64,000 nt of DNA, taken from positions 330,517-394,516 of the forward strand of contig JAMKCH010057902.1 in the NCBI GenBank assembly GCA_023653785.1, written 5' to 3'. The stretch's first letter is position 1; the number at the start of each line of letters is the position of its first letter. The position numbers were made by a program, and so were the translations under genes. Origin of the DNA: Ophioderma brevispina. Its lineage: Eukaryota; Echinodermata; Ophiuroidea; Amphilepidida; Ophiodermatidae. This document shows, piece after piece, positions 36,219-48,762 of the stretch. The notes beneath the pieces were generated by a model. It made no database searches and was not told the DNA's origin. It was given only the letters and a program-made list of their open reading frames with translations.

Positions 36219-38149
36219 TTTTACAGCCCCCTGGGCTTAATCTCATCTCAGGGTTTTTGAGATTCTTTTGTTTTGTAATAAGATTTTGTGTCGTAAATTT
36301 TAAAATGATCAATTTCTGTATAGCTTTTCTGTCTTATGTACTTTATGTAGCTCAATGTCATGTTAATATTGTAGAAAACAACTCAGAGGCAAAAAATTCT
36401 CTGCGCTATCTTGCTACCAGTCAGCCCAACAACCGTGCGCTTTGAATCACTTGATGATGCAAATAGTCATCACTGAATCTTGGTTTTGCAAAGGTTGTAA
36501 TGGGTCAACATGCAATTTAATCATCTATTGATGAAGAATTTAAACACGAATTAAATCAATTTTACCAAATAATCAGAAAATTTTTTTGAAGAATTACTCA
36601 AAATAACAATTAATCCATTTAACTTTAAACAATATGACGATAAACCTCTAATCTAAACGAGTAACACGGATTTCAATAATTAGAAACGATAATTGTAAAT
36701 TTACATTATGGTGGGATAAGTTCAATGACGAACATAAACCCTTAATCTGTTCTAACATAGCTAATTCATTTTAATTCCCGTAGTCTAGTCTTCTAAATAA
36801 AAATATTGATAGCATAAACAGACTCTTAAGCACTAAATCATAAATCCCCGTATTAGGGGCCTTTTTTAGTGAAACTTGGTGAATGATAACAAATACCTAC
36901 CTTCTCTAAATAACATTGATGGTTCCTCATTGCCCATTGCCATAGAAGTTTCAAAAGAGGGGAGGTGGGTGGCAGTTAACATTTCCAATGATCTGAATTA
37001 CAAAAATCCGGCACCATGATTTAAACTAATTAATAGCGATATGACTATGAAATCATCTTGTTGGATAGAAAGCCAACATAAAATTATCATATCGGCGTCA
37101 TACTAACAGGCCCCACTGAAATGCCATCAACCATTCACCACCCAGTCTATCCACACAATTAACTTGATTGATCGCGAAAACCTTCCCAGCTTTATTTGTG
37201 CGGATTATCAACATTACATCTGCTGAAACACTTCAACCCACTCTTGTTCAAAGGAAATTTACTTAATTACCATGTTTACTCAGCATCTCTTTTTATCCAC
37301 TTATAGATAAACCCCTCTCGCGTTACAACTCGGACATCATCCATCATTAACCAATATCTTCACGAATATCCTTAATCCATATATACACCAGGTATTATAT
37401 ACAACGATATAACTGACCACTCTTTCCTAGTATTTCTCTTATAAATAATGACGTAAAATAATAAAAACAAATCAACAAATTATAAAATAAATATTATACT
37501 TCAAAGAAAATAAACAAACACTTACGATCCACTTCAGTTAAAACGAATTAGCCTAATAATGGGATGATGTCTTAGATACCACTTCTGCTGAAACATCATA
37601 CGACATATTCATAATAAAATTATGCCTTTTACAACAAGCATTTCCTAAAATTAAAAAAAAAATTAACAACGTAAAATAGTAAAACAGTGGAGTACTGCGG
37701 GAGGGGTATAAATTTAATACAATTAAAAAAAATAAAAAATGTACAATAAATTCAATAAAACATCCCAATGATATAAACAAACTAAAATTAATTATGTTAA
37801 GATAGAATAAAATGGACTAGCTTAATGAACACATCTCGTAAAAAATACTACATCAACAAAATTTAAAAATTACACAATATAAATAACAAAACACATGGCA
37901 AACATCAACAACAAGTTCATCGGCAAAAAATCCAGGACCAAGGCTCCTTCCTTACTTTTCGGGATGGTCCTAAAAGAGATCCGACCCATGACTCATCTCT
38001 AACAAGTTCAACTCTTTCTTCGCCAATATTGGTCCAGACCTTGACCCTCCTAAGATCCCAGTCTTCTTCTTCTTTTCTGACTTTCTGATGGATCCTCATT
38101 CAAGATCTATCTTTTTCAATCCATGATGAAAAGGGAGATTATTGACCAT

Positions 38150-38850
38150 AGTCAAGAAATTCAAAAACAAGGGCAAAAGCGCAGGCTCAGCGATGTTTAG
38201 CCCCCTCTATCGTAAAGCGTGTCATTCCTTTATCTCCAAACCACTTACCTACATCTTCAATCTTCATTGTCAACTGGTGGTGTCTTCCCGTCGGCTCTCA
38301 AGGCTTGACTAAGGCATTCCTGTCTTCAAAAAGGATGATCCCAGGTTCTTCTCCAAACTTAACCGCCCTAATATCTATTTTCTAGGCTTTTACCAAAATC
38401 TTGAACGCCCTTCTCTATACCAGGCTGATAATTCCTCACACGTTTCCACATTCTCCACGATAAACATATGCTTCGGAAAACAAAACTCTACTGACCTTGC
38501 TCTTCTGGATATTTGTAATAAGATGCTTCTTTCTTGTCTCTTAACTATCATATAGCATAGGATCTTCCTCGATTGATCCAGAAGCCGTCGGACACCATCA
38601 ACACGAATACTACTTCCAAACTAACCAATTATGGTATTCGTGGCCTTCCTTTGGATCTTCGCTCAGTATCGTTCAAACAGCCTTCAATTTACTGTTTTGG
38701 TTCACCACTATTTAGCCTTCTCCTGTTTCCTGCGGTGGCCCTCAAGGTTCAAATATTGGGTCCCCTGCTCTTTCTTCCTCTATGTCAATGATTCCTTCCT
38801 CTTACGAAAATTTGATCCTTTGTATTATTGCCGGATGCACAAACATATTT
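38150..38850 (+). pseudogene. Reverse transcriptase domain of the LINE relic, multiply frameshifted
   Basis: The palm-domain motifs are recognisable only by changing frame every 50-150 bp. The conserved PQGS...GPLLF block near 38730-38790 is split across two frames by a one-base change, and the catalytic YADD box near 38830 is not intact. No functional enzyme could be made. Confidence 0.75.
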
Positions 38851-39016
38851 CTATCCACAAAAACCTCGACACCACCTCACAATATATTTAAACAAAGAGT
38901 TAATTAATGTATACAACTGGTTTAAAGCCAACAACCTTTACGCGAATTGTATCAAACACTAACTATATGCACGTTAATAAGAAAAAAACACGACCCACCA
39001 CCAACAAAAATAATAA

Positions 39017-39501
39017 TTGACCACACACACCCTTCACCCGGTGGAACATACAAAATTTCTAGGTGTAATAATTGACCAAAATCTTTTCTGGAAATATAAC
39101 ATCTCAAAAACTTCAAATCAATTTCTAAAAACATCGGGATTCTTAGAAAACTCCGCTACACCCTTCCAAAAACATCTTATTCTCACTCTAATACAACATC
39201 TTTATACTACCCGTAATTCTTCTAGTAACATAGATTGGGAAAATACAGAGCTGAACACTTGATAACAATCACTGTCCACGGACTTCTCCAAATTCGAATA
39301 AATTGGACAATATATTCAACTCCAAACAGAAAAGCCCATCAGCATCATCAAAACACGAATACACCATCTCACACTAAATCATGTTCACATCTTAAACACC
39401 AACATTTTGATGATCTTTTCAAACAAACTACAAACAGCGATTTCATGTTTCCATTACAACTTCAAAACAACCTCCCAAACTCATTTTCAAATTATTTCTA
39501 G
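39017..39501 (+). pseudogene. Post-RT C-terminal region of the LINE relic
   Basis: Two overlapping frames (39017-39262 and 39235-39501) carry the conserved 'FLGVIID..L.W..HI' block and the downstream 'KYRAEHL' region typical of CR1/L2-type polyproteins. They are joined by a frameshift near 39235-39262. Confidence 0.75.
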
Positions 39502-40202
39502 AAAACATAGGATATACACAGATTATAACACCAGAAATGTGAACAAATACACTTACAACAAAACCCTCACTAAACCTGAATAAAATATTCAGTTATACCT
39601 ATTCACGGTCCAAAATTTGGAAGCATTAAGTTATATAGCATCATAAACTCGGAAAAACCAAGTAAGCATTTTTCTCATACTAAACCCTAAAAATGAGCTG
39701 ATTAATAACATATTCAATTTTTTTTTAATTAATATTAAGTAATTGTTTTGATGTATCAATCTCGTCATTCAAAATTCATGTATTTAGTCCTCTAACTGCA
39801 ATACCTTTCTTGTCATCTAATATATATCAATGACTGGCTCACAATGGATGCAGTCCCTTGCCTCTGATCTTGTAAAACACAATCTGACAATGTTCTGTCT
39901 TGTCTTCCCTAGGTGTTGGGTCTTTGTCCGGTACCTTCCGTCTGCGTCACGTCCTATTCCAGGCTACCAACATTTAAATTTGAACTATTATTCTAGTATG
40001 GTGGGGGTCATGCTCAAAGTTCCCCGGACTCTATTCTGGCCCTCTCTGTTTGAGTTCATGCCATTCAAAACTCGTACATTTTATTCATTAAAGATGTAAT
40101 TATTTATTCTTCAATATCTTTAATATTATCATATATATATTATAATATCTTATAAATGTACTGACCTGAATGAAAATGCTAATAAAAACTTATCTGAAAT
40201 CT

Positions 40203-42329
40203 GAACATGTACCATCGCAGTCAGTGTCGAATAAGAGTAGGGTTGTTAAACACCCAGGATGTTCCCAATCCGCCCCAGCCTCCAAATAGCGGGGCATGTG
40301 GAGGTCGTCTCATGGCTTACACGCGGCCCTGATCCAGACCCAATAGTGAACAAAATATGACACCACCACAAAGCATATACCAATGACTGGTGGCTCGAGC
40401 AACTTTAAACTTTTGATCCATGTTACACACCAAAATTGAATTTTCACCCATTTTTACCCATAAATCAAAACATAAGCCATAGCTAGTGTGAACCATATGA
40501 CCGTCAGCCCAGAAGGTTTGGTTAGACTGAACGAAATACCAATAGCTGAATACGGGGAAAATCTCAGCGAAAAATATAACTTGAAAATATGGGAAGTCTG
40601 CCGGGGAACCGTTGTTGAGCTTGTAGCCCCAGCGAGAGGGGTAAATACTAGGGGGGTCAAAATTGAACTGCTCTAAATCTAATGAACTAGCCTCACATTA
40701 GTCCGTAGGTTACCAGAGTAAAAAAGTCAAATTGGGTCACATGTAGTGGTGCTTCTTTCCAAGAGATTGGGAAAAATAGGCTAAAGTCATTTGTTTATTC
40801 AAGAAAGGTCAACAAATTGTAATACAAGATTTCTCTGTAAAAAAATATTTAACAAACATATTATGATAATGCATCAAAATCTGCTTTTTATTTTGCATAT
40901 GGTTGGTTCCCTTTCATAGGGAGGGTATAATGCCCCCGTACCCATAGAGTCCTACCCAGGGAATGTGTGGACCCCTTCCTTATAAAAAAGGAGATGCCGA
41001 AAAGTTGCAAAAAGACATTTCATATTGGATTCAGTATTATTAAACATTTAAAAAAATTGTTACAAACAAATCTGGTATTGCAACGGGTGACCTTGTCTGA
41101 ATAAACACGACCTTAGCCGATTTTCCAAAATCTTGGAAAGGAAGCACCACACGTGTGTGACACACAAGACTTTTGTACTCTGCTTACCTAAGGATAATTT
41201 GAGCCTATATTATATTAGATTTAGAGCGGGGTTCCCAAACATTTGACCCCCCTAGTAACTGTCCCCTTCTCTGGGGCCGGCTACAGCAAACAACGGGTCC
41301 CGGCACAGCTAAAGACTTATATTTCAAAAGTTATATGTTTTCTGACTTTTCCGTGTTAGATATGGTTATCTCAGTTCGTCTAACCAAACACTTTGGGCTG
41401 ATGATCTAAACCTTTTTAGAATGCTGTAATTTGAGAGAATGTCATGTACTTTTCAACAGGGATGGAAAATTTTAAAAATGTGGACCCCTGTATCACCTTG
41501 AAACCCAAGGCTGGGGGGCATTGTAAAGGGATTATTAGCAGCGATTTTATATCAGAAAAATTGAAAAAATAATCAAAATTCAATTGACTACAATTTGTTA
41601 CTAGCCATGGATTATGCGAACCGAACCTGCAAGGGTTGGTTGAAATCCGTGTATTAAGGCAAGGCAGTATGTAATATGATTCTGTAATTTCTATACGTGC
41701 GTATCAAAATTCAAAACTTAGATAAAAAAAGCCTTTCCCGGTGAATTACACAGTTTTCAGCCTGATATTGTGCACCCATGATCAATTGAGTTTGACTTCA
41801 AACAACAAACTTAGTGATATTTTTGTATTCTGTACTGTGTTGTAAACCACAATCAGCTGTCTAGTGTAGATTTTGAGACGCCGGTTGCGGTAAGGTATTT
41901 GTGGGTGCCGGTTATGACAAATTTCCAACTACTTCATTTGTTCATATTTTTGGTGGTTGTTTATACATTAACGTAGTATGTGGAATGTACACAGTTATAC
42001 CTGATTTATAACGTTAAAAAATGCATTTCCAATTGTTTTTTGATTCTCTGTTACTCTGCATATCTCGTTAAGGGGTGTGGCAAGTAATTCCCTCAATTTT
42101 AGGATTTCAATGCCAAAAGCACTTGTGTGCAAAACTTCATAAGTGCACACTCTTTCACCTACAGTCCCTGCTACAAAAAGTCAACTGGGTTTATACAAAA
42201 CACACTTTGGAGCTAGTAAGCTACAGTGAGCAGATTAACCACCATTTCTTAAAGGTCCATGGTCTGACTTCGCTCCTAGTCATCATACCCAGGGCACCAT
42301 AAGATTTTAACGGAAGAAGTGGTCTAAAA
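40203..42329 (+). repeat. 2.1-kb tandem unit U1 with internal inverted arms
   Basis: This is the first of two direct copies (offset about 2079 bp, measured at the GTTCCCAATCC landmark). The unit starts with a segment also found at 45503-45705. It contains a palindrome with arms at about 40499-40825 and 41075-41403, then a right half without symmetry ending in TTAACCACCATTTCTTAAAGG and ACGGAAGAAGTGGTCTAAA. Arm landmarks (CTCTAAATCT with AGATTTAGAG; TTGGTTAGAC with GTCTAACCAA) pair at a constant centre near 40949. I recognise no protein. Confidence 0.85.
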
Positions 42330-44422
42330 ACCCCGACTTGTTCCCAATCCACCCCAGGCTCAAAATAGCGGGCCATGTTGGGAGCGTCCGTATCATGGAT
42401 ACACGCGGCCCTGGATCAGCACCTAGCTAGAACACAATCATGAACACTACCACGAGCCATTACCAATGACTTGTGATACGAGCAACTTAAATTTGATCCA
42501 TGTACACACCAAAATTGACTTTTCACCATTTTTACCCCATAACTCCCAAACTATAAGCCATAGCTAGTGGAACCCTATAGACCGTCATGCCCAGAGGTTT
42601 TGTTAGATGAACGAGATACCAATAGCGAATACTGGGAAATATTAAGAAAAAATATAACTTTGCAAATATGAAAGTCTGCCGGGGACCCGTTGTTACGTGT
42701 AGCCCCAGGAGAGGGTAAAAGTTACTATGGGGGTCAAATATTTGAAACTGCTCTAAATCTAATGAATATAGCTCAAATTATTCCTTAGGTACAAGGAGTA
42801 AACAGTTCCAATGGGTCACATGGTATGTGTTGCTAATTTCCAAGATATTTGGGAAAATAGGCAAAGGTCATTGTTATTCAAGAAAGGTCAACAATTGTGG
42901 GTACTACCAAGAATTTCTCTGTAAAAAATATAAAAACATATTTATGATACTTGATTCAAAATATGCTTTTTATTTGCCATATGGTGGTTCCCTTTCATAG
43001 GGTGCTAAAAAAGGGGTATAATGTCCCCCGTCCCCATAGAGTCCTAAAGGGAAGTTTGTTGGACCCCTTACATTATTTAACAACAAAAGAGATGACGAAC
43101 GTGCAAAAGACATTTCATATTGGATCAGTATTATTAAGAACATCGTAAAAAAAAATTTGTACAACAATCGGGTATTGCAACGGGTGCCCCCCCCTTTCTT
43201 GAATAAACAAAATGCCTTTAGCCTATTTTTCCAAATAGTGGAAAGGAAAGTCACCACCCGTGGTGACCCATTGGACTTTTTTACTCCTGCTTACCTAGGA
43301 ATAATTGACTATGATATATAGATTCTAAGCGGTTCAAAACAATTTGACCCCCCATAGTAAATTACCCCTCTTCCTGGGGCTACACTCAAACAACAACGGG
43401 TCCCGGCAGACTTTCATATTTTCAAAAGCTTATATTTCTCTGAATTTTCCCGTGTTGCAATATGGTATCTGTTCGCTAACAAAAACCTTCGGGCTGAGGC
43501 TCGTAATACCTTTTTAGAATGCTTGTATTGAGAAGACTGTAATGTACTTTTTAAAATTTAGAACATTTTAAATGGATGACCCTGTATAACCTGAAACCAA
43601 GCGGGGGGGCATTAAAGGAATTAGCAGCGATTTTATAATCAGAAACATTGAAAAAAATCATCAAAATTCATATTTTTACACTTTTGTTACTAGCATGATA
43701 TGCGAACATAACTGCAAGTGGTTGGTTTGGAAATCGTGTTATTAAAGGCAGCAGTTTTTTTATCTGATTCTGTAATTTCTATACGTGGCGGTATCAAAAT
43801 TCAACTTAAGATTCAAAAAAGCCTTCCGGTGAATAACACAGATTTTCAGACTGATTTTGTGCACCAGGATAATTGAGTTTGACTTCAAACACCAAAACAT
43901 TATTGATTTTTTTAGTCTATACTTCTGTTTAAACTACAATCAGCTGTCTAGTGTAGATTTTTGAGACGCCGTTGCCTGTATGTGTAGTTGTCGGGTGACG
44001 GTATGGACAAATTTTCCTCAACACTTCATTTTTTCACGATTGGGGGTTTTTTCTACATTAATAGTACGGTTAGTGGAATGTACACACGGATCCCTTATTT
44101 ATTAAGTTAAAAAATGCTTTCACAGTTGTTTTTTTGCTTCTCTCGCATTATCGCTGTAATCTCTTTAAGGGGGTTGGCAAGTCCTCCCTCAATTTTGTGG
44201 ATTTTCAATGCCTAAAATGACATTGTGTGCAAAAAAGTCTAAGTGCCACTCTTTCACTACAGTACCCTTGACTACAAAAAGTCACTTGGTTTATACAAAC
44301 AACAAACCTTTGGAGATATTAAGCTACAGTGAGCAGATTAACCACCATTTCTTAAAGGTCCAATGGTTGATCGCTAACAGCCTCGACCCCAGGGACCCTA
44401 GATTTTTACGGAAGTGGTCTAA
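42330..44422 (+). repeat. 2.1-kb tandem unit U2 with internal inverted arms
   Basis: This is the second copy of U1 in the same orientation, with arms at about 42590-42903 and 43172-43503. Differences from U1 are mostly one-base insertions or deletions and homopolymer lengths. All large blocks are kept in order, including GTCCCGGCA, GGGGGGCATT..AAAGG, CAGCTGTCTAGTGTAGATTTTGAGACGCC and ACAGTGAGCAGATTAACCACC. Confidence 0.85.
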
Positions 44423-45240
44423 ATTTTGGTATCAGATAAAGCTACTATTTTCTCATTGACATGTAAAAATTATAGGGCTAAGGGATGTGTGGAATATGAG
44501 CAAAAATATGCCCCATTTTGGTCAACCAATATTAATTTTACACAGTAATTAGAGGATATCAAAACACATTTAGCTCTAATTTAAAACGAGTTGAAATATC
44601 GGTGGGGGGGCGAACTTAACAGAGGGGGTTTTGGGATGAGGTGTCGATCATCCCCTTCCTTTAACTTCATGCATATGCCAAACCTTGTTAGGCTACTTAA
44701 CAACAGCCACAAATACATCACGGTTGTATCTCTCTAATGATGTGAAAAGATTGTGGCAATTTTCTAGGCATTGTATAATCAGAAAAAACCACATTTACAT
44801 AAAGTCCTAAGACAAGTCCATACCAGGATTTAGGAGTGATACCTCATTGGTGAAAGGCAGTAAAGCTACACTGAACCACCCACTTCCCAATGAATGCTAA
44901 ATTGCCTTGTTGAATGGTAAATTTACCCAACAGAAAAGTAATGTAGACAAAAAGGAAGCTGAAAGGTTTTACATGAGGTGTAATCTGGTGGCAGTGGGCG
45001 TAACCAGCTTTTTTTTCAGGGGGCCAAGGGGGGGAGCCACATGTATTTTCGGGGGGGGGGGGGCCAAGCATATATTAAATTTTTTTTAGTTTATTTAGTA
45101 TTGGGCCTAAGGGGGGGGGGGCAAGGAGGGGGGCAAGATTCACCCTTGACTCCCTTGGTTACGCACAGGAGGGGGGGTGGAGAGGAAAGGAGGAGCGGAC
45201 CTCCTCCCAACATTATTCTTCTTCTCACTTTTTTTTTTCT
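44423..45240. other. Unassigned sequence with long G runs
   Basis: No gene is visible. G runs at about 45050-45063 and 45110-45121 and a T run before the SINE are the only simple features. Confidence 0.4.
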
Positions 45241-45502
45241 TGAGCGGGCCTAGCGGTTAGGGGCTTGCCTCTGGCGCAAATTACCATCAAAATTCCCGCG
45301 TTTGAATCCGGGTGGGGGTGTGGCACTTGCTGGATTTATTCGGGTACTATAATTAGGATTTGATCTGTATAAAGCTATGATTAAATACAGAATACCAATC
45401 TCCTCCATGGTTCACTTGGAATTGGGCAATTATGGATCATGAAAGCATTCCGTCCTTCGGAAGGGACGTTAAGCCGTCGGTCCCGGTACAGAGAGGTACA
45501 AC
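45241..45502 (+). mobile_element. tRNA-derived SINE, copy 2
   Basis: A-box sequence GCCTAGCGGTTAGGGG and B-box TTTGAATCC (45301) are followed by the same body as copy 1 at 35835: TTAAATACAGAATACC, CTCCTCCATGGTTCACTTGG, CGTCCTTCGGA and GACGTTAAGCCGTCGGTCCCGG. It runs directly into a fragment of the U-repeat. Confidence 0.85.
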
Positions 45503-45705
45503 TGTACATGTACATCGCTAGTTCAGTTTTGAATAGAGTAGGGTGGCAACATTGATGTCTCCAATCCGCCCCAGCCTCAAATAGAGGGGCCATGTTAGGA
45601 GCGTCCGGCTCATGGATACACGCGGGCCCCGGATCAGCACAATCGTTGAACAAATCTTGACACACCACAAGCATTACCAATGACTTGTGGCTACGAGCAA
45701 CAAGC
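45503..45705 (+). repeat. Third, partial copy of the U1/U2 start segment
   Basis: Homologous to 40203-40410 and 42330-42490, with GAATAGAGTAGGGT, CCAATCCGCCCCAGCCTCAAATAG, GGATACACGCGG and CATTACCAATGACTTGTGGCTACGAGCAAC. Similarity stops before the palindromic arms. It abuts the SINE tail, which is informative about how the larger unit was assembled. Confidence 0.8.
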
Positions 45706-45709
45706 AAAC

Positions 45710-46365
45710 AAGGCCAAAAAAAGTGTCACCGAATGTGAAAAATGCCAAAATGAGAAATGCGTATTTAAATTATTTTTTTGCATTTTGTCCCCTTTCATTT
45801 TTTTTCCAAAAAAAAATTTAAAGTGAACAAAACCTAAAAAAAATAATGCGCTAAAAAGCCAAATTTAAACAAATGTGCGCGCGTCCAAAACTAATTTTCT
45901 CTGGCCTTGTATTGCTTGCAGGCTATCGAAAATCTGTATTGAAGCGGAAAATTGCCCACTTTGTTTAGCTAATTGTGGGCATTGTTTAATTTAGTACAAC
46001 AATGGCCAACAACACATTGGTCTGCGGGCCAGTATCTGGCTCAGAGGCTGCCTACTGAAAATCTCAATTAGAAAATGGCTGCATTAATGTTCCAAAAACA
46101 TTAGTTGGTCTCAAATTTGATTTACCTTCTGCAGAGTGTAAAAAAAATGATATAATCACAATCACAAAATACATGCGAGCTTGGCAAGTAACCTTAAGTT
46201 GTACTTCCAATTAACAGTGACTAAGAAGAGTCATAATACAATAATAGTGCTCAGGCATTGATCTTTATTGGGCAAAAAGCTACAATTGCCCCACACATCA
46301 CACTAACACAAATAATTGGAATTTACACTTTAAATGTTTGAAAAGTTGTAAAAAGGAGAAATTAC
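45710..46365. other. Unassigned sequence
   Basis: No gene is visible; it contains AT-rich stretches and A/T homopolymers. Confidence 0.4.
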
Positions 46366-46370
46366 TATAC

Positions 46371-46568
46371 TCCATTTACGGCACCTCAACCTCCGTACAG
46401 TGATGTCAGGGTGAGATTTGATGCCATCACCAGTTAAACCGCGCGCGGCTTTGGACTTAAAAAGTGACAGCGTTTTTTACACTCGCGCACAAGACGGGCA
46501 TTATCTTGACGCGTACGTAAGATTGCTGTGTCAAGGTTATGACATCAATGCACGGAGGTAGAAAATGG
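46371..46568 (+). mobile_element. Short TIR element (MITE) family 'B', copy 2
   Basis: TCCATTTAC...CTCCGT at the left is mirrored by ACGGAGGTAGAAAATGGA at the right. CTCCGTACAGTGATGTCA (46391-46408) pairs with TGACATCAATGCACGGAG (46540-46557). The interior is GC-rich with a CCGCGCGCGG palindrome. It is related to 34519-34685 in inverse orientation. Confidence 0.75.
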
Positions 46569-46599
46569 ACTATGTATATCGAATCAAACTACCAAAAAG

Positions 46600-46788
46600 T
46601 GTCTCATAGGCCTAATTTCTGTCAGTTTAGGGACAGAAAATACAATTGTTTTTTTTTTTTTGCAGACATGAATGAATTTACACACCAGATTTTGCAAGCA
46701 TGCAATACTGAGGCAAATGGTTCAGATCATACAAAAATATCCACTTTAAGTCTGTGGACAAGGCCATGGATCACAAATGGACCCATTA
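46600..46788 (+). mobile_element. 5'-truncated copy of TTAA element family 'A'
   Basis: Blocks in the order of the intact element at 63516-63854: CATAGGCCTAATTTCTGTC, GGACAGAAAATA, CAATTG, GGTTCAGATCATACAAAAAT and CTGTGGACAAGG..ATGGATCACAAATG, ending near a TTAA. The left half is missing. It lies just downstream of the family-B MITE. Confidence 0.7.
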
Positions 46789-46945
46789 AATAGATTATAT
46801 AGTGAATCCAACAGAAAATCTGCATCAATCAAATTATATCTACAGTTAAAAGCCATTACAAATTCTTGAAAAAGATTTAAAAATACTTAATTCATCACCT
46901 ATTAGGCAAAGACTATTCAGCTTGAAAGTAGTATGATTTAGACGA

Positions 46946-47202
46946 CATGATGACGACAATGGTGATGTCATGATAATGCTGATGTCACGATGATGGTGAT
47001 GTCACGATGATGGTGATGTTATAATGATGGTGATGTCATGATGATGGTGATGTCATGAAGCTGATGATGGTAATAATGATGCTGCTGCTGATGATGGTGA
47101 TGTCATTATGCTGATGACGATGGTGATGTCATGATGCTGATGACGGTGGTGATGTCATGTGTCATGATGATGCTGATGACGATGGTGATGTCATGATGAC
47201 AA
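46946..47202 (+). repeat. GATGATGGTGATGTCA minisatellite
   Basis: An imperfect array of 15-30 bp units built from GATGATGGTGATGTCATGATG and GCTGATGAC. It is coding-like only by its triplet structure and is not conserved as protein. Confidence 0.85.
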
Positions 47203-47830
47203 TACAGTACATAATAATCAAACTAATAATAAGTTTTAGGTAACAAGTTCTCAACCAAATGAATTCCTAAATCATCTAATTGCTACAAACGTGCACCACG
47301 AATACATTCCGCATCTGCTGCGGTTGTGTTGCTTGCAGTTGTGTTCGCATTGTTCTATATCAATTCACAGTGTTAATAAATAGCCTTACCTATTTGGTGA
47401 TAAACAAAATATAAAATGAATGGTTCAGTTGTTTTATTCACTGACTACTTCTTTGTGAAGCAATAATGTATTATTAAATATTATGTTTCCAAGTCACTTT
47501 GGGCTGTGATTTGGCAGAAATTATGGACTTTATTATTAATGAAATTACATTTTTCTGACTGATAGCAATATTTTTAAATTATTGAAGTTATTGTGGCCTA
47601 GATATATTAACCTGATCTTTCTCTTCAACATTTGCTAAGAAGTGTATGATGGTAATCAGTGTTATATGCAAAGGGGAGGGATCCTAACAATCTATAGACC
47701 CCAACTACCACGACAAGCATTGCAAATGTTTGCTTTCACTGTTGTAAGCTGCATCCCCAAAACTCAAATTGAATTACTTGATTTTTTTGGGGGGGTCTAA
47801 CTTGGACCCCAATCTCAAAATCCTGTGTAT
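47203..47830. other. Unassigned sequence between two GAT-rich arrays
   Basis: No gene recognised. Confidence 0.4.
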
Positions 47831-47837
47831 CACACTG

Positions 47838-47951
47838 ATGATGATGGCACTAACGATGATGACAGCGATGCCGATGGTGATGATGATGATGATGACGATG
47901 ATGGTGATGACGATTATGATGATGATGATGACGATGATGGTGATGACGATT

Positions 47952-47987
<36 letters not shown>

Positions 47988-47993
47988 TCATTA
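47838..47993 (+). repeat. GAT/GAC trinucleotide array with an internal 36-bp repeat
   Basis: A (GAT)n microsatellite interrupted by GAC, GGT and TAT. A 36-bp unit containing CGATGATGGTGATGACGATTATGATG is present twice before a pure (GAT)n run. The long Asp or Met open frames here come from the microsatellite. Confidence 0.9.
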
Positions 47994-48762
47994 CAACTAT
48001 ATTGTTGCTGATGATGTAATGACTGATGAATTCTACAACAGCACAGTAATAATAATCAAAATAATTATAAAAAGTAGAAAAATAGGGTAACTCTAAAGTT
48101 GTCAACAAATTGAAGATTGCTCAATTCTTATTTCACAGTCAGAAATAAAACTCGGCAAATAAATCCATCAATCAATATATTGCACACTGAAGACTTAAAG
48201 TAGTATGTCAATAAATATGGTTGTACCAAGTTAGAAAGTGTTTGGGGTGCATAAAGACACAAATACCGAAGGTTGAGGTGTACATTGCACCACAGTAAGT
48301 GACAACCAATTTATGTACAACAAAATTAAAATGTGGAGTTTGATAATGTCTAATTAAATTTTCATTAAAAAGTAAACTCAAATTGAAAAAAAAAATGTTT
48401 ACGATAGTTATTTATATACAGCAACTTGTGTAAAAAAATCACCTTATTTCACAATGTTAACTCCACTTAAACATTTTATCTAGTTTTTCACTTCAGACAT
48501 TGCAATCAAATGGTGGATTTTAGAATAAATTCATTTGCTAATGATGAGATTTTCTATTCTGGCTCTAAAAGTCATTGATTCTCATTCATCATCCTCATTC
48601 TATTTACAATTTAAAGATCATTTTTTTGACATAATGTAAAAAAATAGTTTCGAAACTTATTTTCATCTTCAAACCTTCCGTTGTATTTCTACCATATTAG
48701 TATGTATTATAGTTATGTTAAATTTCAGCCACTTTCCCTATTTTGTTCAAGTTACTTTTTAA

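Larger units (their letters stand above)
36480..40200 (+). mobile_element. Degenerate L2/CR1-like non-LTR retrotransposon (LINE) relic
   Basis: Translation fragments in shifting frames follow the order of an L2/CR1-type ORF2. Endonuclease pieces lie between about 36750 and 37440: a 'HFNSRSL' start, 'YLPSLNN', 'ISNDLNYK' and a 'GIIYNDITDH' end motif. Reverse transcriptase pieces lie between about 38150 and 38850: 'ISKPLTYIFN', 'STDLALLDICNK' and a PQGSNIG / GPLLFL motif. Post-RT pieces follow from 39000 to 39500: 'TKFLGVIIDQNLFWKYNISK'. The tail at about 40180 is A-rich and contains AATAAA. Many one-base indels and stops make it inactive. The 5' end is uncertain. Confidence 0.8.

Noticed and set aside
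47769..48019. Open frames of poly-Met and poly-Asp
   Set aside because: They are readings of a GAT/GAC microsatellite with no flanking domain.
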